Below are positions 1 through 10,865 of a stretch of DNA of 52,242 bases, in pieces (positions within the stretch are counted from its first letter, which is position 1; each line of letters begins with the position of its first letter). Source of the DNA: Coemansia sp. RSA 1804 (taxonomy: Eukaryota > Kickxellomycota > Kickxellomycetes > Kickxellales > Kickxellaceae). The stretch is from NCBI GenBank assembly GCA_027578815.1, contig JANBTH010000030.1, forward strand, positions 1 to 52,242. The letters are read 5' to 3'. Both the position numbers and the translations under genes were made by a program. The notes under the pieces are model-generated. The model was not told the DNA's origin. It was given only the letters and a program-made list of their open reading frames with translations, and did not search any database.

Positions 1-662
1 TTATTGAAAGCTGTGTCTTTCCCAAAGCTGTCGAATTAGTTACACTTAAAATGTCATTTAGGAGTTTAGGAGCAATGCTGAAACGCAATGACAAATTGCC
101 AACAATGGACAAATTTGTATTGCGCACATTATTTAGAACCCCTGCGGAGGAAGGATATTATACTGAAGCATATAAAAATGGTTTGACTAACAAGTTTATT
201 GAGAGGTACCATGGAGCCAAAGAAACAATACTGCTTACCGCGTTTGGCCATGAATTCAATCTTGCATACCAAGCAGCCAATATGGCAAGACTATCTACTA
301 TTAGACTAGCCGAATGCAAAAGTATAATGACGGTAAAAGAAACTTTGGAAAACGCACCTCATTTGGTATCATTTAGTGCATTTTTAACCCCAACAAACGG
401 ATTTCAACATAGCAATATGAATAACCTGTCAAGTGATTTAACTCCGATTAACACAAATATTGAAGAGCTCAACCTGTTCATGTTGGGACCTATTAATGAA
501 ATAATAGAGGAATATTCAGCAGTCATGGAATATCTACTCCTGCGCATTATCACATTAAAAAGAATAAGAGTATACAAACTTGCTACTGGAAAGGTTGGTG
601 CAATCATCGAGAAATACAAGAATGAGTACCCCCACTTGCAGCATGTCCGTTTTTCTGATTAA
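1..662 (+). CDS. F-box/LRR-like protein, 5' end cut by window edge
   Basis: The reading frame is open from the left edge (first full codon at 3) to TAA at 660-662, giving 219 residues. The ATG at 51 is internal: the codons before it continue the similarity to the gene at 2812-4413, including a shared CVFP motif and a following AMLKR block. The shared C-terminal part includes KFIERYHGAKET, LSSDLTPINTNIEEL and a tail of the form KYKNEYPHLQHV. It therefore represents the C-terminal leucine-rich part of an F-box-like protein whose N-terminus lies outside the window. It is AT-rich like its neighbour at 858-2261 and is transcribed towards it. The molecular target is unknown. Homology to the neighbours is certain; the F-box role is inferred from the full-length paralogs. 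Confidence 0.8.
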   Translation, partial: IESCVFPKAVELVTLKMSFRSLGAMLKRNDKLPTMDKFVLRTLFRTPAEEGYYTEAYKNGLTNKFIERYHGAKETILLTAFGHEFNLAYQAANMARLSTIRLAECKSIMTVKETLENAPHLVSFSAFLTPTNGFQHSNMNNLSSDLTPINTNIEELNLFMLGPINEIIEEYSAVMEYLLLRIITLKRIRVYKLATGKVGAIIEKYKNEYPHLQHVRFSD

Positions 663-857
663 AAAACAGATTTAGGCAAGGTGTATAGGAAAAAGTTTTA
701 TCAGTAGTTTAAATATAAAATGTGAAAGTCAAAACGTAGAAATGTACAAAAAGGGAAATTGCAATAGTGTAAACAAAGTTTTAAAACCTCTTTTTGATGT
801 GTGGATGTGGATAGTTGGAGTGCACATAAATACTAGATATCTTTATTTTTGTGTCAT

Positions 858-2261
858 TTAATCTTTAAATAAAAATATTCTTTTAATTTCAGTGCTTTCC
901 AGCTTTGGACTGTCTATTAAATCTTGATTATTAACTTTGCCAAGTGCGATATACGAATGCATAAAAGCTTCCATAAAGGGTAGATTAGCTTTATCCTTTA
1001 TCACCCACGCTATTGACGTTTTATTGTTGCAGCAGTCAAAATAAATAGATGACATCTTTTGAATTTGCGCAATTAAATAAAAAGGATGATATTCAGAGCC
1101 ACAATTAATATGCAGTACAGTTTTCTTGATTCCGTGGTATTTGTCAACAAAGCTGCTAACCAGCCTACTTTTGTCTTTAATTTCAACGCGATATCTATCT
1201 TCAGGGCTAGTCAATATTGTATGTACAATCACCTTATCTGCCTTTGGTAAACTCTTGGTTTGTGTCAACATTGGCTCAAGGGTACAGTAGTGCGCCTTAA
1301 TTTTGAGCACGCTAATTAATTTTGGAAAAACGCAATTTTCTAAAAATCTAGAAGCTGCTGGTATATATGATATGCACAACTCTTCTAATATAGGAAATTG
1401 CAATGTATATTCATGTTTTGATAACACATATTTGTTACCGCTATTTGAACTAAAAGATATATCCAGTTTTTTTAAACTAGCAAAGTCTACAATTTGTGGA
1501 CTGAAACTACTATTAGATTCAAAACAGTCCCACAAGAAGTTGTGCGGAATTTCATGTAGTTTTAGATGCACTAAGGACGCAGGAGGTACACATAGCTTAC
1601 TTTCAATATAGTTGTAACTATAAAGCCCAATGTTAAGAGATAATAGCTGTGCTGGATTCCATTTAATTGGCAATGTAATGATGTCTCCCAGTACAATTTT
1701 ATTAAGCTGGTGTGCATAGAGGCATACCAACATTGCCTCAATACAATTTGTAGTAACTCCTGCCACCCATTTGTGTAAGTATAAATTTTTAACATTTGGC
1801 ATTGAATGTAACAGTGCCTCTTTTAGTCGTACAACAATATTAACAACTGCTGAGTCTTTCGTATATTTTTCATTCAGGCATGTGCTTTTATGGCAGATGC
1901 TAACGGCTGTCCATAGCTTATCTTTGTATTTAATGAACATGCTACATATGTCTTTGTAATAAGACAAAATGTTTGCGTTGTGAGAGATATTTATATTCAC
2001 CTTTCGTATATATTTACACGCATAATCTGCGCAAACAAGTGGCAGATTGGTAATGGTTTTTTGCTTATCATGGTTTTTACTCTTAATTGTTTCAATAAAT
2101 GCATTCTTGTACACAATAGAAGAAGAAATTGCACGCCAGCGCTGGTTTACGTGGAGGAAAGGTATTGTAGTTTTCCACTCGCATATTTGATCAGACGCAT
2201 CAAACTCTATAATGCTTAAGATTAGAGAAAGAATATCGTCATCCAACTGCTCAAAGTGCAT
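858..2261 (-). CDS. F-box/LRR-like protein, C-terminally short paralog
   Basis: Single-exon frame of 467 residues starting MHFEQLDDDILSLIL. The N-terminus (about 1-55) resembles an F-box: an acidic LDDDILSLIL start, a WKTTIPFLHVNQRW segment and a following VYKNAFIET strand. The rest has leucine-rich repeat-like spacing (LKKLDISF, LEELCISY). Such proteins normally act as substrate adaptors of SCF ubiquitin ligases; that role is inferred. It is a clear paralog of the gene at 2812-4413, with the same start context ACAATATGCA. It ends in ESTEIKRIFLFKD, where both neighbouring copies continue for about 60 more residues, so the C-terminus looks truncated by a stop or rearrangement. It is very AT-rich. 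It could be functional or an early pseudogene. Confidence 0.8.
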   Translation of the reverse strand: MHFEQLDDDILSLILSIIEFDASDQICEWKTTIPFLHVNQRWRAISSSIVYKNAFIETIKSKNHDKQKTITNLPLVCADYACKYIRKVNINISHNANILSYYKDICSMFIKYKDKLWTAVSICHKSTCLNEKYTKDSAVVNIVVRLKEALLHSMPNVKNLYLHKWVAGVTTNCIEAMLVCLYAHQLNKIVLGDIITLPIKWNPAQLLSLNIGLYSYNYIESKLCVPPASLVHLKLHEIPHNFLWDCFESNSSFSPQIVDFASLKKLDISFSSNSGNKYVLSKHEYTLQFPILEELCISYIPAASRFLENCVFPKLISVLKIKAHYCTLEPMLTQTKSLPKADKVIVHTILTSPEDRYRVEIKDKSRLVSSFVDKYHGIKKTVLHINCGSEYHPFYLIAQIQKMSSIYFDCCNNKTSIAWVIKDKANLPFMEAFMHSYIALGKVNNQDLIDSPKLESTEIKRIFLFKD

Positions 2262-2811
2262 ATTGTGGAAAATGAAAAATGCTAGAAGCTTGCAAAAAAA
2301 CTAATTGTAAAAAGTTTTATATTTCAAAAAAAAAACTAGTGTTTGCCCTCTTTCTACTAATTTATACTACGCAATTTCTGGATTTACAGCATGCAGTTTC
2401 TAATAAATCCCTATATTGCATTTGTTTTAATATGCGGTATTGCTTCTTTTAGCTCTTTATATAATGCAATATAAAAGCGAGAAAAGTCAGCTGCTTTTTG
2501 GTATTTCATATCGCATACACCTCTAATACATAAATACGTCTTTGTATAGAGACAGAGCTGTAAGAGAAAATTAAGAGATATGTAAGATTTGACTTTACAT
2601 TTTGCTTCATAATCTCTATTGAATGAAATTCATCTTCAAGGAAATAACAAGCGGACATGTGCATGTGGCAACGCAGGCGTGAGTTGGTGAGTTATGAAAA
2701 ATGAAATTTGATTATTAAATTGTTTGCCCCAGCTGGCGTTAATTTTAATTACTTGGCCAATTCTGTCTTTCAACAGCTCAGTTCAAATGGCAGCAGTACT
2801 GCTGTACTTTT
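2262..2811. other. Intergenic, AT-rich
   Basis: 550 bases of AT-rich DNA between two same-strand F-box-like genes. It should hold the promoter of the 858-2261 gene and the 3' end of the 2812-4413 gene. No coding frame with family similarity was recognised, and no clear repeat. Confidence 0.5.
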
Positions 2812-4413
2812 TTAGTTAATTTTTAGCGAAGAAAATACACTAATATATACATTATTTAAATGTGGATATTCTCCTTTATGTTTCTGGATAATTGCATCCA
2901 CCTTGGAAACACTATGATGATCCACTTTTAGTCTTTTTAATGAAGGAGTCCGCAGAATCAGACATTCAATGAATACTAGTATCTTCTCTTTGGTATTTTT
3001 GCTGGTAACTAAGAGCTTTAGCCGCAGTTCTTTGATTTTTGTGTTGAATGGCTCCAGATTACTTGATAAGCCGCCTATATCAGCTTCTTTAAACTCAGCG
3101 GAAGGGGATATGCTTGCGCTCAGGAAAACCAGATCAGGCGCATTTTCTATTGTCGCTTTTACAGTTCCTATATCCTGACAGCCATCTAGATAAACGGTGG
3201 ACAGTCTTGCTAGTTTGGCTATATTGTATTTTACAAAAAGCTCGTGTCCGCCACTAAAGAACAGCACCGTTTCCTTGGCTCCGTGGTACCTCTTTACAAA
3301 CTTGTTAACCAGCCCCTTTTTATGGTTAGCCGCGGCATCGCCTAGTTCCGAGTTGTGACTTGAATATACGTGCACAACCAGTTTGTTTACTTTGGGTACC
3401 CCGTATTTGCGTTTTAGCATTGCCTCGAGGCCGATCAATGTGAGCTTGAGTGTAGCCGCACGTATAGACGGCGGAAACACGCAGATGTCCACGAATCTTG
3501 TGCTGGCTGAAATGTGCGCCATATTCAGTTCTTCTAGCTTGGGAAACCGGAGCAGGTATCCGGGCTCCAGCGTCTCTGGTTTGTTTTTGTTATGGGGGCT
3601 AAAGGAAATATTCACTTTTCGCAAGCAAGAGAACTCGATGGTTTGCGGAACATACTCACACCCGAATTCACATGGTTTCCATAGAAAGTCATTCGGAACG
3701 TTGCGTAGTGTCAGACTCGCCAGGGATGCGGATGATACGCAAAGCATGGCTTCCATGTTTGTGTAGTTAGCAAGCCCTATATCCAAATGCTGGAGACTGT
3801 TAGCCGAGGCCCACGGCTGCGGCAACGAAAGCATGTCGCCCATATCCAGGGTGCTGATCTGGTCCGCGTAGGCGTCGGTGAGCATTCCAAACACACGCTC
3901 CAGAACACCTTCTGGCTCCCAGGAGCGCAGGAACAAGTGTCTGACATTCGGCATTGCATTGGACACCGCCCTCTGTAGCCGCGCCACAGCCCCGTCGATT
4001 TCCGCATCATCGTGACCACGCTCCGCCCAAAAATCGCTTTCTTGCGAAATAGATGTGGTTGTGTAGAGTCTATCTCCATACTGTAGCAGCAGCGTGCTTA
4101 GACTGTTGTAGAAGCATACGGCATCCACCTCAAACGATGTGGCGATTGCTAGGTTTCTTATACACCGGTGGAACTGCCCGGCGCAAACAAACGGTAGGTT
4201 GGAGCCAACGTTCTGCGGCTCACAGCCGTCTGCGTCGGCGGTTTCAATCAGTGCGGTTTTGTACACAAGAGGACAAGCAAGCCTCCACCACCGCTGGTTG
4301 ACATGGAGAAGGGGTATGGACGTCTTCCAGCTGCTTATTGTTTTGGAAGTGCTGTGTGCTACAATATGCAGTATTATTGAGAGTATATCACCGTCGAGAT
4401 GTTCAAAATGCAT
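2812..4413 (-). CDS. F-box/LRR-like protein, full-length paralog
   Basis: Single-exon frame of 533 residues starting MHFEHLDGDILSIIL. This is the most complete of the three local copies. It has an F-box-like N-terminus with the WKTSIPLLHVNQRWW segment, then leucine-rich-repeat-like strands (LRKVNISF, LEELNMAH, IKELRLKLL). A conserved C-terminal block KFVKRYHGAKETVLF ends in KHKGEYPHLNNVYIS. It is less AT-rich than the copy at 858-2261, so the array members differ in age or constraint. By family it would recruit substrates to an SCF E3 ligase, but no substrate can be read from the sequence. No intron is needed. The start is chosen because the paralog begins at the same position. Confidence 0.82.
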   Translation of the reverse strand: MHFEHLDGDILSIILHIVAHSTSKTISSWKTSIPLLHVNQRWWRLACPLVYKTALIETADADGCEPQNVGSNLPFVCAGQFHRCIRNLAIATSFEVDAVCFYNSLSTLLLQYGDRLYTTTSISQESDFWAERGHDDAEIDGAVARLQRAVSNAMPNVRHLFLRSWEPEGVLERVFGMLTDAYADQISTLDMGDMLSLPQPWASANSLQHLDIGLANYTNMEAMLCVSSASLASLTLRNVPNDFLWKPCEFGCEYVPQTIEFSCLRKVNISFSPHNKNKPETLEPGYLLRFPKLEELNMAHISASTRFVDICVFPPSIRAATLKLTLIGLEAMLKRKYGVPKVNKLVVHVYSSHNSELGDAAANHKKGLVNKFVKRYHGAKETVLFFSGGHELFVKYNIAKLARLSTVYLDGCQDIGTVKATIENAPDLVFLSASISPSAEFKEADIGGLSSNLEPFNTKIKELRLKLLVTSKNTKEKILVFIECLILRTPSLKRLKVDHHSVSKVDAIIQKHKGEYPHLNNVYISVFSSLKIN

Positions 4414-4870
4414 ATTGTAAAAGAAGCTTGGTATAAAGGATTTGAAACTAGAATGTAAAGAAATAATACCGACATGAAATAAGATGAAGTTGGTTTACTT
4501 CAAATGTCTGCCAACCTTTATTCCAGATGCCTTCAAATCCATATACGGCCACATAGGGTTTTAACTGGATGCTACATGATGAACAAACACTTTCTTCTTT
4601 GTATATAGGTGTTTTACCCCTATCAAAGCTCAAATTCTTTTCGTGTATAGCAAAAGTGCAGATAATAGCACACAGAGAAAAAATCTAAGAATGCGATAAC
4701 GGGGATATCCGTCGCATGGCAGCAGCTAAGAAAAAAGAGGGTAAACCGATATTATGTTTTTGCTTTTAACGGCCATTTATAACCCTTCCTAAACAGAAAA
4801 AAAAAATTAAAAGTGAATATTGTGAAATAAAATAGAAAGAAAGAAAGAAAAGAAACTAAAAAAGAGAACC
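4414..4870. other. Intergenic between F-box-like gene and RPA190
   Basis: 457 bases. The left part should be the promoter of the 2812-4413 gene and the right part the 3' untranslated region of RPA190. A purine-rich stretch at about 4795-4868 (AAAAAAATTAAAAG, then AAAGAAAGAAAG) is low-complexity. No gene recognised. Confidence 0.5.
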
Positions 4871-7800
4871 TTACGCACTGGCAGGAACCGCCAGGTCAGC
4901 CAGCACATCAAAGGCGCCGGTCCCGGACTGCACGGGCTGGCCCATAACGATCCTGGCGGAGGGGTTGCGCAGCTCGTCAAAGTCGCCGTAGACTGTGGCC
5001 TCCTGAAGGAAGGTGCAGGTGGACTCGAAGCTCATCTTAGCAAAGGGCGAGGGACTGGAGGAGAGGCCGATGCGGTTGAAGGGCTTGAACCCGCCCTCGA
5101 AGGTCATGTAGTCGGCAACAAGGCCCAGATGGCGGTTATCGATGGTGATGTCGTAGGCGATGAAGACCTTGTAGATCTCGCGCACAATAGCCTGCCGCGC
5201 GGCCTCGACGCCGTAGACGCGAAGAATGGCGGCGATGTCGTTGGTGTAGAGCCGGTTGATGTCCACCCACTCGAGCTCCTTTCCTCCGCGCCGCCCGGTG
5301 TTCGCGATCTCGTCGAGCGGCATCACAGATGCATTCCAGATGCCGCGGATGTTGGATCCGTTGGCCCCGATGACAACTGACCGGTCGTTCTCGGCCTCGT
5401 TCGTGTTGACAAAGCATGCGTCGATGCCGGGGATCTCGCGCACAACCGTCTTGCGCACAGCCTCCTCCGCCAGATTCAGCATCAGGAACTTGGGCGTCGT
5501 CGACGGGAACTGCAGCTCGATCTCGGCATACGTGGTGTGGCCCTCGTCGACGAAGGTGTAGCCGATCACGTGCGGATACCGCTTGATCATGCGCTTGCGG
5601 CGGTTGGCCACCGCCGTGGCCCGCACCCGCTTGATCGCCTCGCTGGTCTCGGCGTCATCCACCTCCATCTCCGAATCGCTAGCACTGCTGCCTCCGTCGT
5701 CGTCGTCGTCGTTGCTTTCCGAGCCGGCGCTCTTTCTGCCGCCTTCGGCCGTTTCCGCCATGTTGTCCAGCTCCTCCAGCTCGGCGTCCACGCTGTCCAG
5801 AAGCTCCTTGTCCTCGTCGTCCGGCCCATCGTAGGACGCCATCTCCTTCCGACGAGAGGCGGCGCGCGCATCGTCGGCGTCTCCGTCGCCCTCCTCGCCG
5901 TCGTCGTCGGAATCGGCATCCGAGTCGCTGGCACCGCCACCAATAGCTATATCCTCCTCCCGCTCCTCGTCGTCATCTTCGCCACCACCAGCAGCCTTGG
6001 ACTTGCTGTCCTGGCCAGCCATGTCGTCCGAGAGAACCGAGCGGTACGTGCGCTTGAGATCCTTCGCCACAAGGGCCTCAAGAATATCGGCAAACGAGTT
6101 CTCCAGGGCGAACTGGATATCCTCGTTCGCAACATCGTACTCGTCCTCGTACTCCCTGGACGGGAAAAACTGGAGCCTGACGACGAACTTGCGGTACCGC
6201 TTCTGGTTGACGGCGTTGCGCTTGGCCGAGAGCCGCTCCTTAATCTCGACGTAGTCGGTGACGTCGCCCAGCGTGAGGCGGGTCAGCGCACCGGAAATGA
6301 CCTTTGCCTGCTCCCTGGTGACGCCGTCGCACATGCGGATGTCCATCACGGGCGCCGAGATGTGGTCGGACGCTACCATCACGATCTCACGGAGTCGCGG
6401 AATACCGAGGGTCACGTTCTTGGCACCAAAGCCGGCCAGATGGAAGGTGTTGAGCGTCATCTGCGTCGACGGCTCGCCGATTCCCTGCGCCGCAATCAGC
6501 CCCACGCTCTCGCCGGGCTCGATCAGCGAGTGCAGGTAGTTCAGATACTGCAGGAACCGGAAGTTGCGCGCCGAGCAGTCTGCGCTGGTCGTGGACATCA
6601 GGGCGCCCATGTCGCTGACAGAAGCAAGCATCTTCTTGCTGCTCGCCTCCCTTCTGTCCTCCTCCTCCTCCTTGCCGCTCGTCCTCTTGCTCTTCGTCTC
6701 GGCCTTCTCCTTCTTGGCCTTCTTCTCGTAAAGAAGCTTGCTGGGGTTCTCGTGCAGGTACTCCTCCAGCTCCACGTAGAACTTCTCAGAGACCGCGCCC
6801 AGATGGCGACTGGGATTGAAGCGCGAGCTGATGGGCTCGCCCTCGACCTTTCTGCTCCCGAACTCGCCGGGTCGTCCAAGCAGCTTCTTCGCGTACTTGC
6901 GGGCCAGCTCCTCGTCAAGCACGCTGGCGGCGCTCGCAGGATTGAACTTCTCCTTCAGCGCACGGTAGTTGGCGGCGGCGAAGTCGAATTTCCTCAGGTG
7001 CTGGGACTTGAGCACATCGAGGGCGTCCTCGCCGTACTGGAACTGGATGATCGAGCCATCGGCGTCACGGACAGAGTAGTCGTAATGCACCTTGATCCCC
7101 TCCAAGTGCTTGATCAGACAGCGCTGCAGGTAACCGGAGCGCGACGTCTTGACAGCAGTATCGATCAGACCCTCGCGACCGGACATGCAGTGGAAGTAGA
7201 ACTCCTGCGGCGTGAGGCCAGTCAGGAACCGGCTGCTGATGTATCCGCCCGCACGGCCCGTGCTGTCAAACGGCGCAAAGGACGGGAGACTCTTGCCGCT
7301 AACCATCAGCGGCACACGGCGGCCCTCGAGCGACTGCTGGCCAAGGCCGCAGGTGATCTGGAAGAAATTGACGTTGGAGCCCTTTGCGCCCGACGTGGTC
7401 ATCACCGACATGTTGTTGTGCGGGAACGGGAGCTGGAGATGCGTGGGCAGACATTTGGACGTCAGCGACGAGTGCAGCGTGTTCATCGCGCCCTGCACCG
7501 TCATATCGAGCTGCGCCAGCTTGTACTGGTCGCAGGTGACCTCCTCCATGCGCTCGTGGAACTCCCTTCGGATGCGCGGATCGGAGTCCAGCTGGTCGGG
7601 CGTGTAGTTGCCCATTCCGACAAACGCAAGCGTCGCCTGGATCGCGCTGGGGCCCTGGTCCTTGTTGATCTCCTTGCGCAGCACGTTGCCCTGCCTGTCG
7701 AGCAGGAGATCCTCCATCCTGCAGCTGAACCCGATCTCCTGCAGGTAGCGCAGGAACAGCCGCCCGAGGATCGAGAGCATGCGCCCCGCGTGCGTGGGCG

Positions 7801-10547
7801 TGTACAGCTCGTAGATCGAGTGGATCAGGCCGTACGCCGCCGCGCCGAACTGCGACTTGTCGAGGACGCCAACAAGCAGCTCGCCATCCAGAACCAGCAC
7901 GCGCTCCTCCTCGGCGGCCGTCGTGCCCCAGAATGCGCTGCGGATCTTGTTCTTCGAAACCATGTTGAGCGGCGCGTATCCCCAGGTCAGGTTCAGAACC
8001 AGCGTGGAAACAACCTGCTTGCCGGTCCACATTGGCTTGGGCTTGAAGATGGCCGGCGGCAGAAGCTGCACCTTGCCGTCCGGCAGATGCGCCTGCGTCT
8101 CGGGCCGCAGCGCCCAGTACACGAGCTCCTGGTACTCGCTGCGCGTAAGCATGGTGTCGCGCTTGGTCAGAATCACGCCGCCGTCAACGGAGTCCTGGAT
8201 CAGCCCACGCAGCGGGCCACCGTTGGTGGGATTCAAGTACGTGCCGTCGGCACCCATGATGTTGCGCAGCTCCGAGCGAGCCGCCTCGCTCTGCGGGAAA
8301 TGCATGTTCATCTCGTCGCCGTCAAAGTCGCTGTTGAACTGGTTGCAGTTCATGTAGTGGAAGCGGAGCGTACGCTCGCCCGGAAGCACGTGCGCGCGCA
8401 TCCCAGCCATCGACGCGCGATGCAGCGTGGGCTGCCGGTTCATCACAACCATGTCGCCGTTGCGCAGGTGGCGGAACACCTTCTTGTTGACGCCCGACGC
8501 GCGCGTGGTGAACATGTTGCCCAGCGGACTGGCCGCCGCCACCGAGTCCTGCGGCGTCAGCAGCTGGTTCGCCAGCGCGACTCGCGACTCGTGGCTGAGC
8601 CGGTCCAGATACACAAGCGACCCGTCCTCGTGCTGCACCGAAACAGCGCCCGGCCACACCTCGGGTCCGCTGATGACCAGCTGGCGCAGCTCCTTGACGT
8701 TGTGCGGCGTGACGGGCTCGGGGAACGTGAGCTTCTTGGCAAACACCGGCGGCACGCCCACCTCGTCGGACTCGAGGTTCGGGTCGGGCGAGATGACGGA
8801 GCGCGCGGCAAAGTTGACCCGCTTTCCCATCATGTTCTGCCGGAACAGGCCCTCCTTCTTCTCCAGCAGCTGGCGAATGCCGGGATCCGGCGCCTTGCCG
8901 TTCTTCCCGAGCGTCGGGTTCTTGGAGCTGTCAACAACATTATTAACCGCCTGCTGCAGCTGCACCCAGTCGTTGACCACGCGCTCAAACAGCACGCCCT
9001 CCTCAGCAGCCTGCGCAATGTTGCGGGGCTCCTCCCGCTCCCTCTGGCCGCTGGCGCCCGGGTTGACCAGATCGCGCAGCCTCACGCAGGTCTTTAAAAC
9101 CTGGCCCAGATACACGTTATGCGGGTTCTCCATGATCTCTTCGCCCATGACGGACGCTGGCCGGAACTTTGTCGGCGCCACGGGAAGCGCCTCGATGAAG
9201 AACATGTCTGCCAGCGCAATCGGCGACCGCATGGCGGCTGCGCGCGTCAGCGTCAGGCCGCGAAATCCGGAGTCGCCGCCAAGCGCCTCGATCGCCGTGG
9301 CCATTTGCGGGTCGCGTTGCTGGAACAGCAAGCGGACGAGCTCCGGCTCGTTGCTGAACAGCAGTCGCAGGTGGTTGCGCAGGTGGATCGGCGTGATGTA
9401 CACCGAAGTGCGTTGCGGCGGCTGGCTGGACTTCTTTGTCGGGTGCGCATCAATCGAGTCGTACGTGTTGTCCGCGTCTTCCTCGTGCATCTCCTCGTCG
9501 GCATCGGACTCCTCCGCCTCGCTTTCCGCCTCCTCGTCGCCGCCGTCTACCTGCTGCTGCTGCTGCTGCTGCTTCTTATGCTTGGTCTCCTTCTCAATCG
9601 CAGCAACATCAAGGTTCATGACATCCCGATACGTCAGCCCCTTGGCCTGCTGCGCGGCCTGCTGCTTGCGAGCCAACGGTTCGCGGAAGATCTTGAGAAA
9701 CCCGTCGCGACGCAGCTTGGGTACCGGACCGCGGCAGTTCTGGCAGTTGACGTTCCTGCTGCGCGCGATGAGCTCCTTGATCAGCGCTCGGCGAATCTGG
9801 TTGACCATCGTCACCTTGTAGCTGGATCGCTCGGATCCCAACAGCTTCTCCTCCACGTAGCCGCCGATCCGTGCTACGTACTCCTCGCTGGTCTCGTCCC
9901 CCTTCTTTGGGTTCTGCTGAGCCATTGGCCCCGCCTTACCGCTGTCTTCGTCGTCGTCGTCGTCGTCTTCTTCAAGATCGATGGTTGCTTTGCTTGTGCG
10001 TGGCAGCAAGTCGTCCAGGTCGTTGGCCTCCTGGACCAGTCCGTACTCGAGCAGACGCAGCTTTGCTATAAAGCGGGCCGCCTACAGCAAGGAATAGATT
10101 AATGCATGAGCAGAAAAGGGGTCAATATTAGCAAAAGGCGGCAGATTAAAAAAGGACTCCCCTTCCTTCTTCTGGCTCTTTTCCTATAGCACTTACCGTG
10201 ACCCGGTTAAACGTGAACTTGTGGCAGTAAGGGCAGCAGCCCTGGAGGAAGCGGTACAGGGTATCGAACATCATCGGGTTGACCACAGGGGCGGGCAGCT
10301 CGATGTGCCCGAAATGGCCCGGGCAGTTGAAGTACGAGAGCGAGCAGGTTCCGCAGAGATGGTGCTTTGTGAACGGCCCCATTGCCGGATCGTACAGCCC
10401 GCCCTTGGTTGGGTTGCCCAGCGAGTCCAGCAGAATCGGATTGACCACCTGCTTCACCGACACCCGCCGCACCTCCGACGGCTCGCAGAACGTAAACGAC
10501 ACCCCGCTGACTCGCGAATTCACCGGCTGTGCGATATTCATCTCCAC
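4871..10547 (-). CDS. RPA190: DNA-directed RNA polymerase I largest subunit (A190/RPA1), two exons
   Basis: Catalytic subunit of nuclear Pol I, which transcribes rRNA genes in the nucleolus. Exon 1 is 10547-10197 (117 codons) and exon 2 is 10081-4871. The 115-nt intron begins GTAAGTGC, ends TGCTGTAG and sits in phase 0. The joined protein is 1853 residues, longer than the usual ~1660-1720. The clamp zinc site shows C65, C68, C75 and H78, with a CCPYC pair at 104-108 and a later NCQNC near residue 228. The Mg-binding motif NSDFDGDEMNMHFP lies near residue 703. The C-terminus ends with PVQSGTGAFDVLADL, of the type seen in Pol I rather than Pol II or III. The extra length is mostly acidic low-complexity: D/E runs near residue 155, a KKQQQQQQQ/acidic stretch near 290, and a long D/E/S tract encoded at about 5650-6000. 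An uninterrupted frame of 1737 codons supports function. Confidence 0.96.
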
Positions 10548-10865
10548 TTTCTACTACTTTTGTGTTCAGCCCTCGTCAGTTGCCAGTCCTGCGACTTTCC
10601 AATATGATATCAAGCGAGAGAAAAAAGGAACAAGGAACACATAAAATTTACGAGGAAGCAGAACAAAAAGCGAGGAGGATCAAAGAGGGGGAAACATGAA
10701 AGCTCTCGCGTACATTTAGATCAAGGTGCTTTTTTTTCCTGCTAGCATTTAGCGCTAAAATTTTTTCTAATACAAAAAAAGGCTTGATCCTCATTTTAAT
10801 ACTACAGTTCTTTAAAAAAATACATTTTTTATAGCTGCCCCAGCTGATCTGCAATCAGCCGGGAT
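10548..10865. promoter_or_regulatory. Intergenic: RPA190 upstream region and LACTB2-like 3' end
   Basis: 318 bases between two minus-strand genes. The left part must hold the RPA190 promoter and 5' leader. The right part, with several A/T runs near 10730-10830, is the likely 3' end of the metallo-beta-lactamase gene. No distinct motif was identified. Confidence 0.4.

Noticed and set aside
5537..9097. 1186-codon open frame antisense to RPA190
   Set aside because: The sense gene is GC-rich and rarely uses TTA, CTA or TCA, so stops are scarce on the opposite strand. The translation (many Arg, Val, His, Leu) resembles no family.
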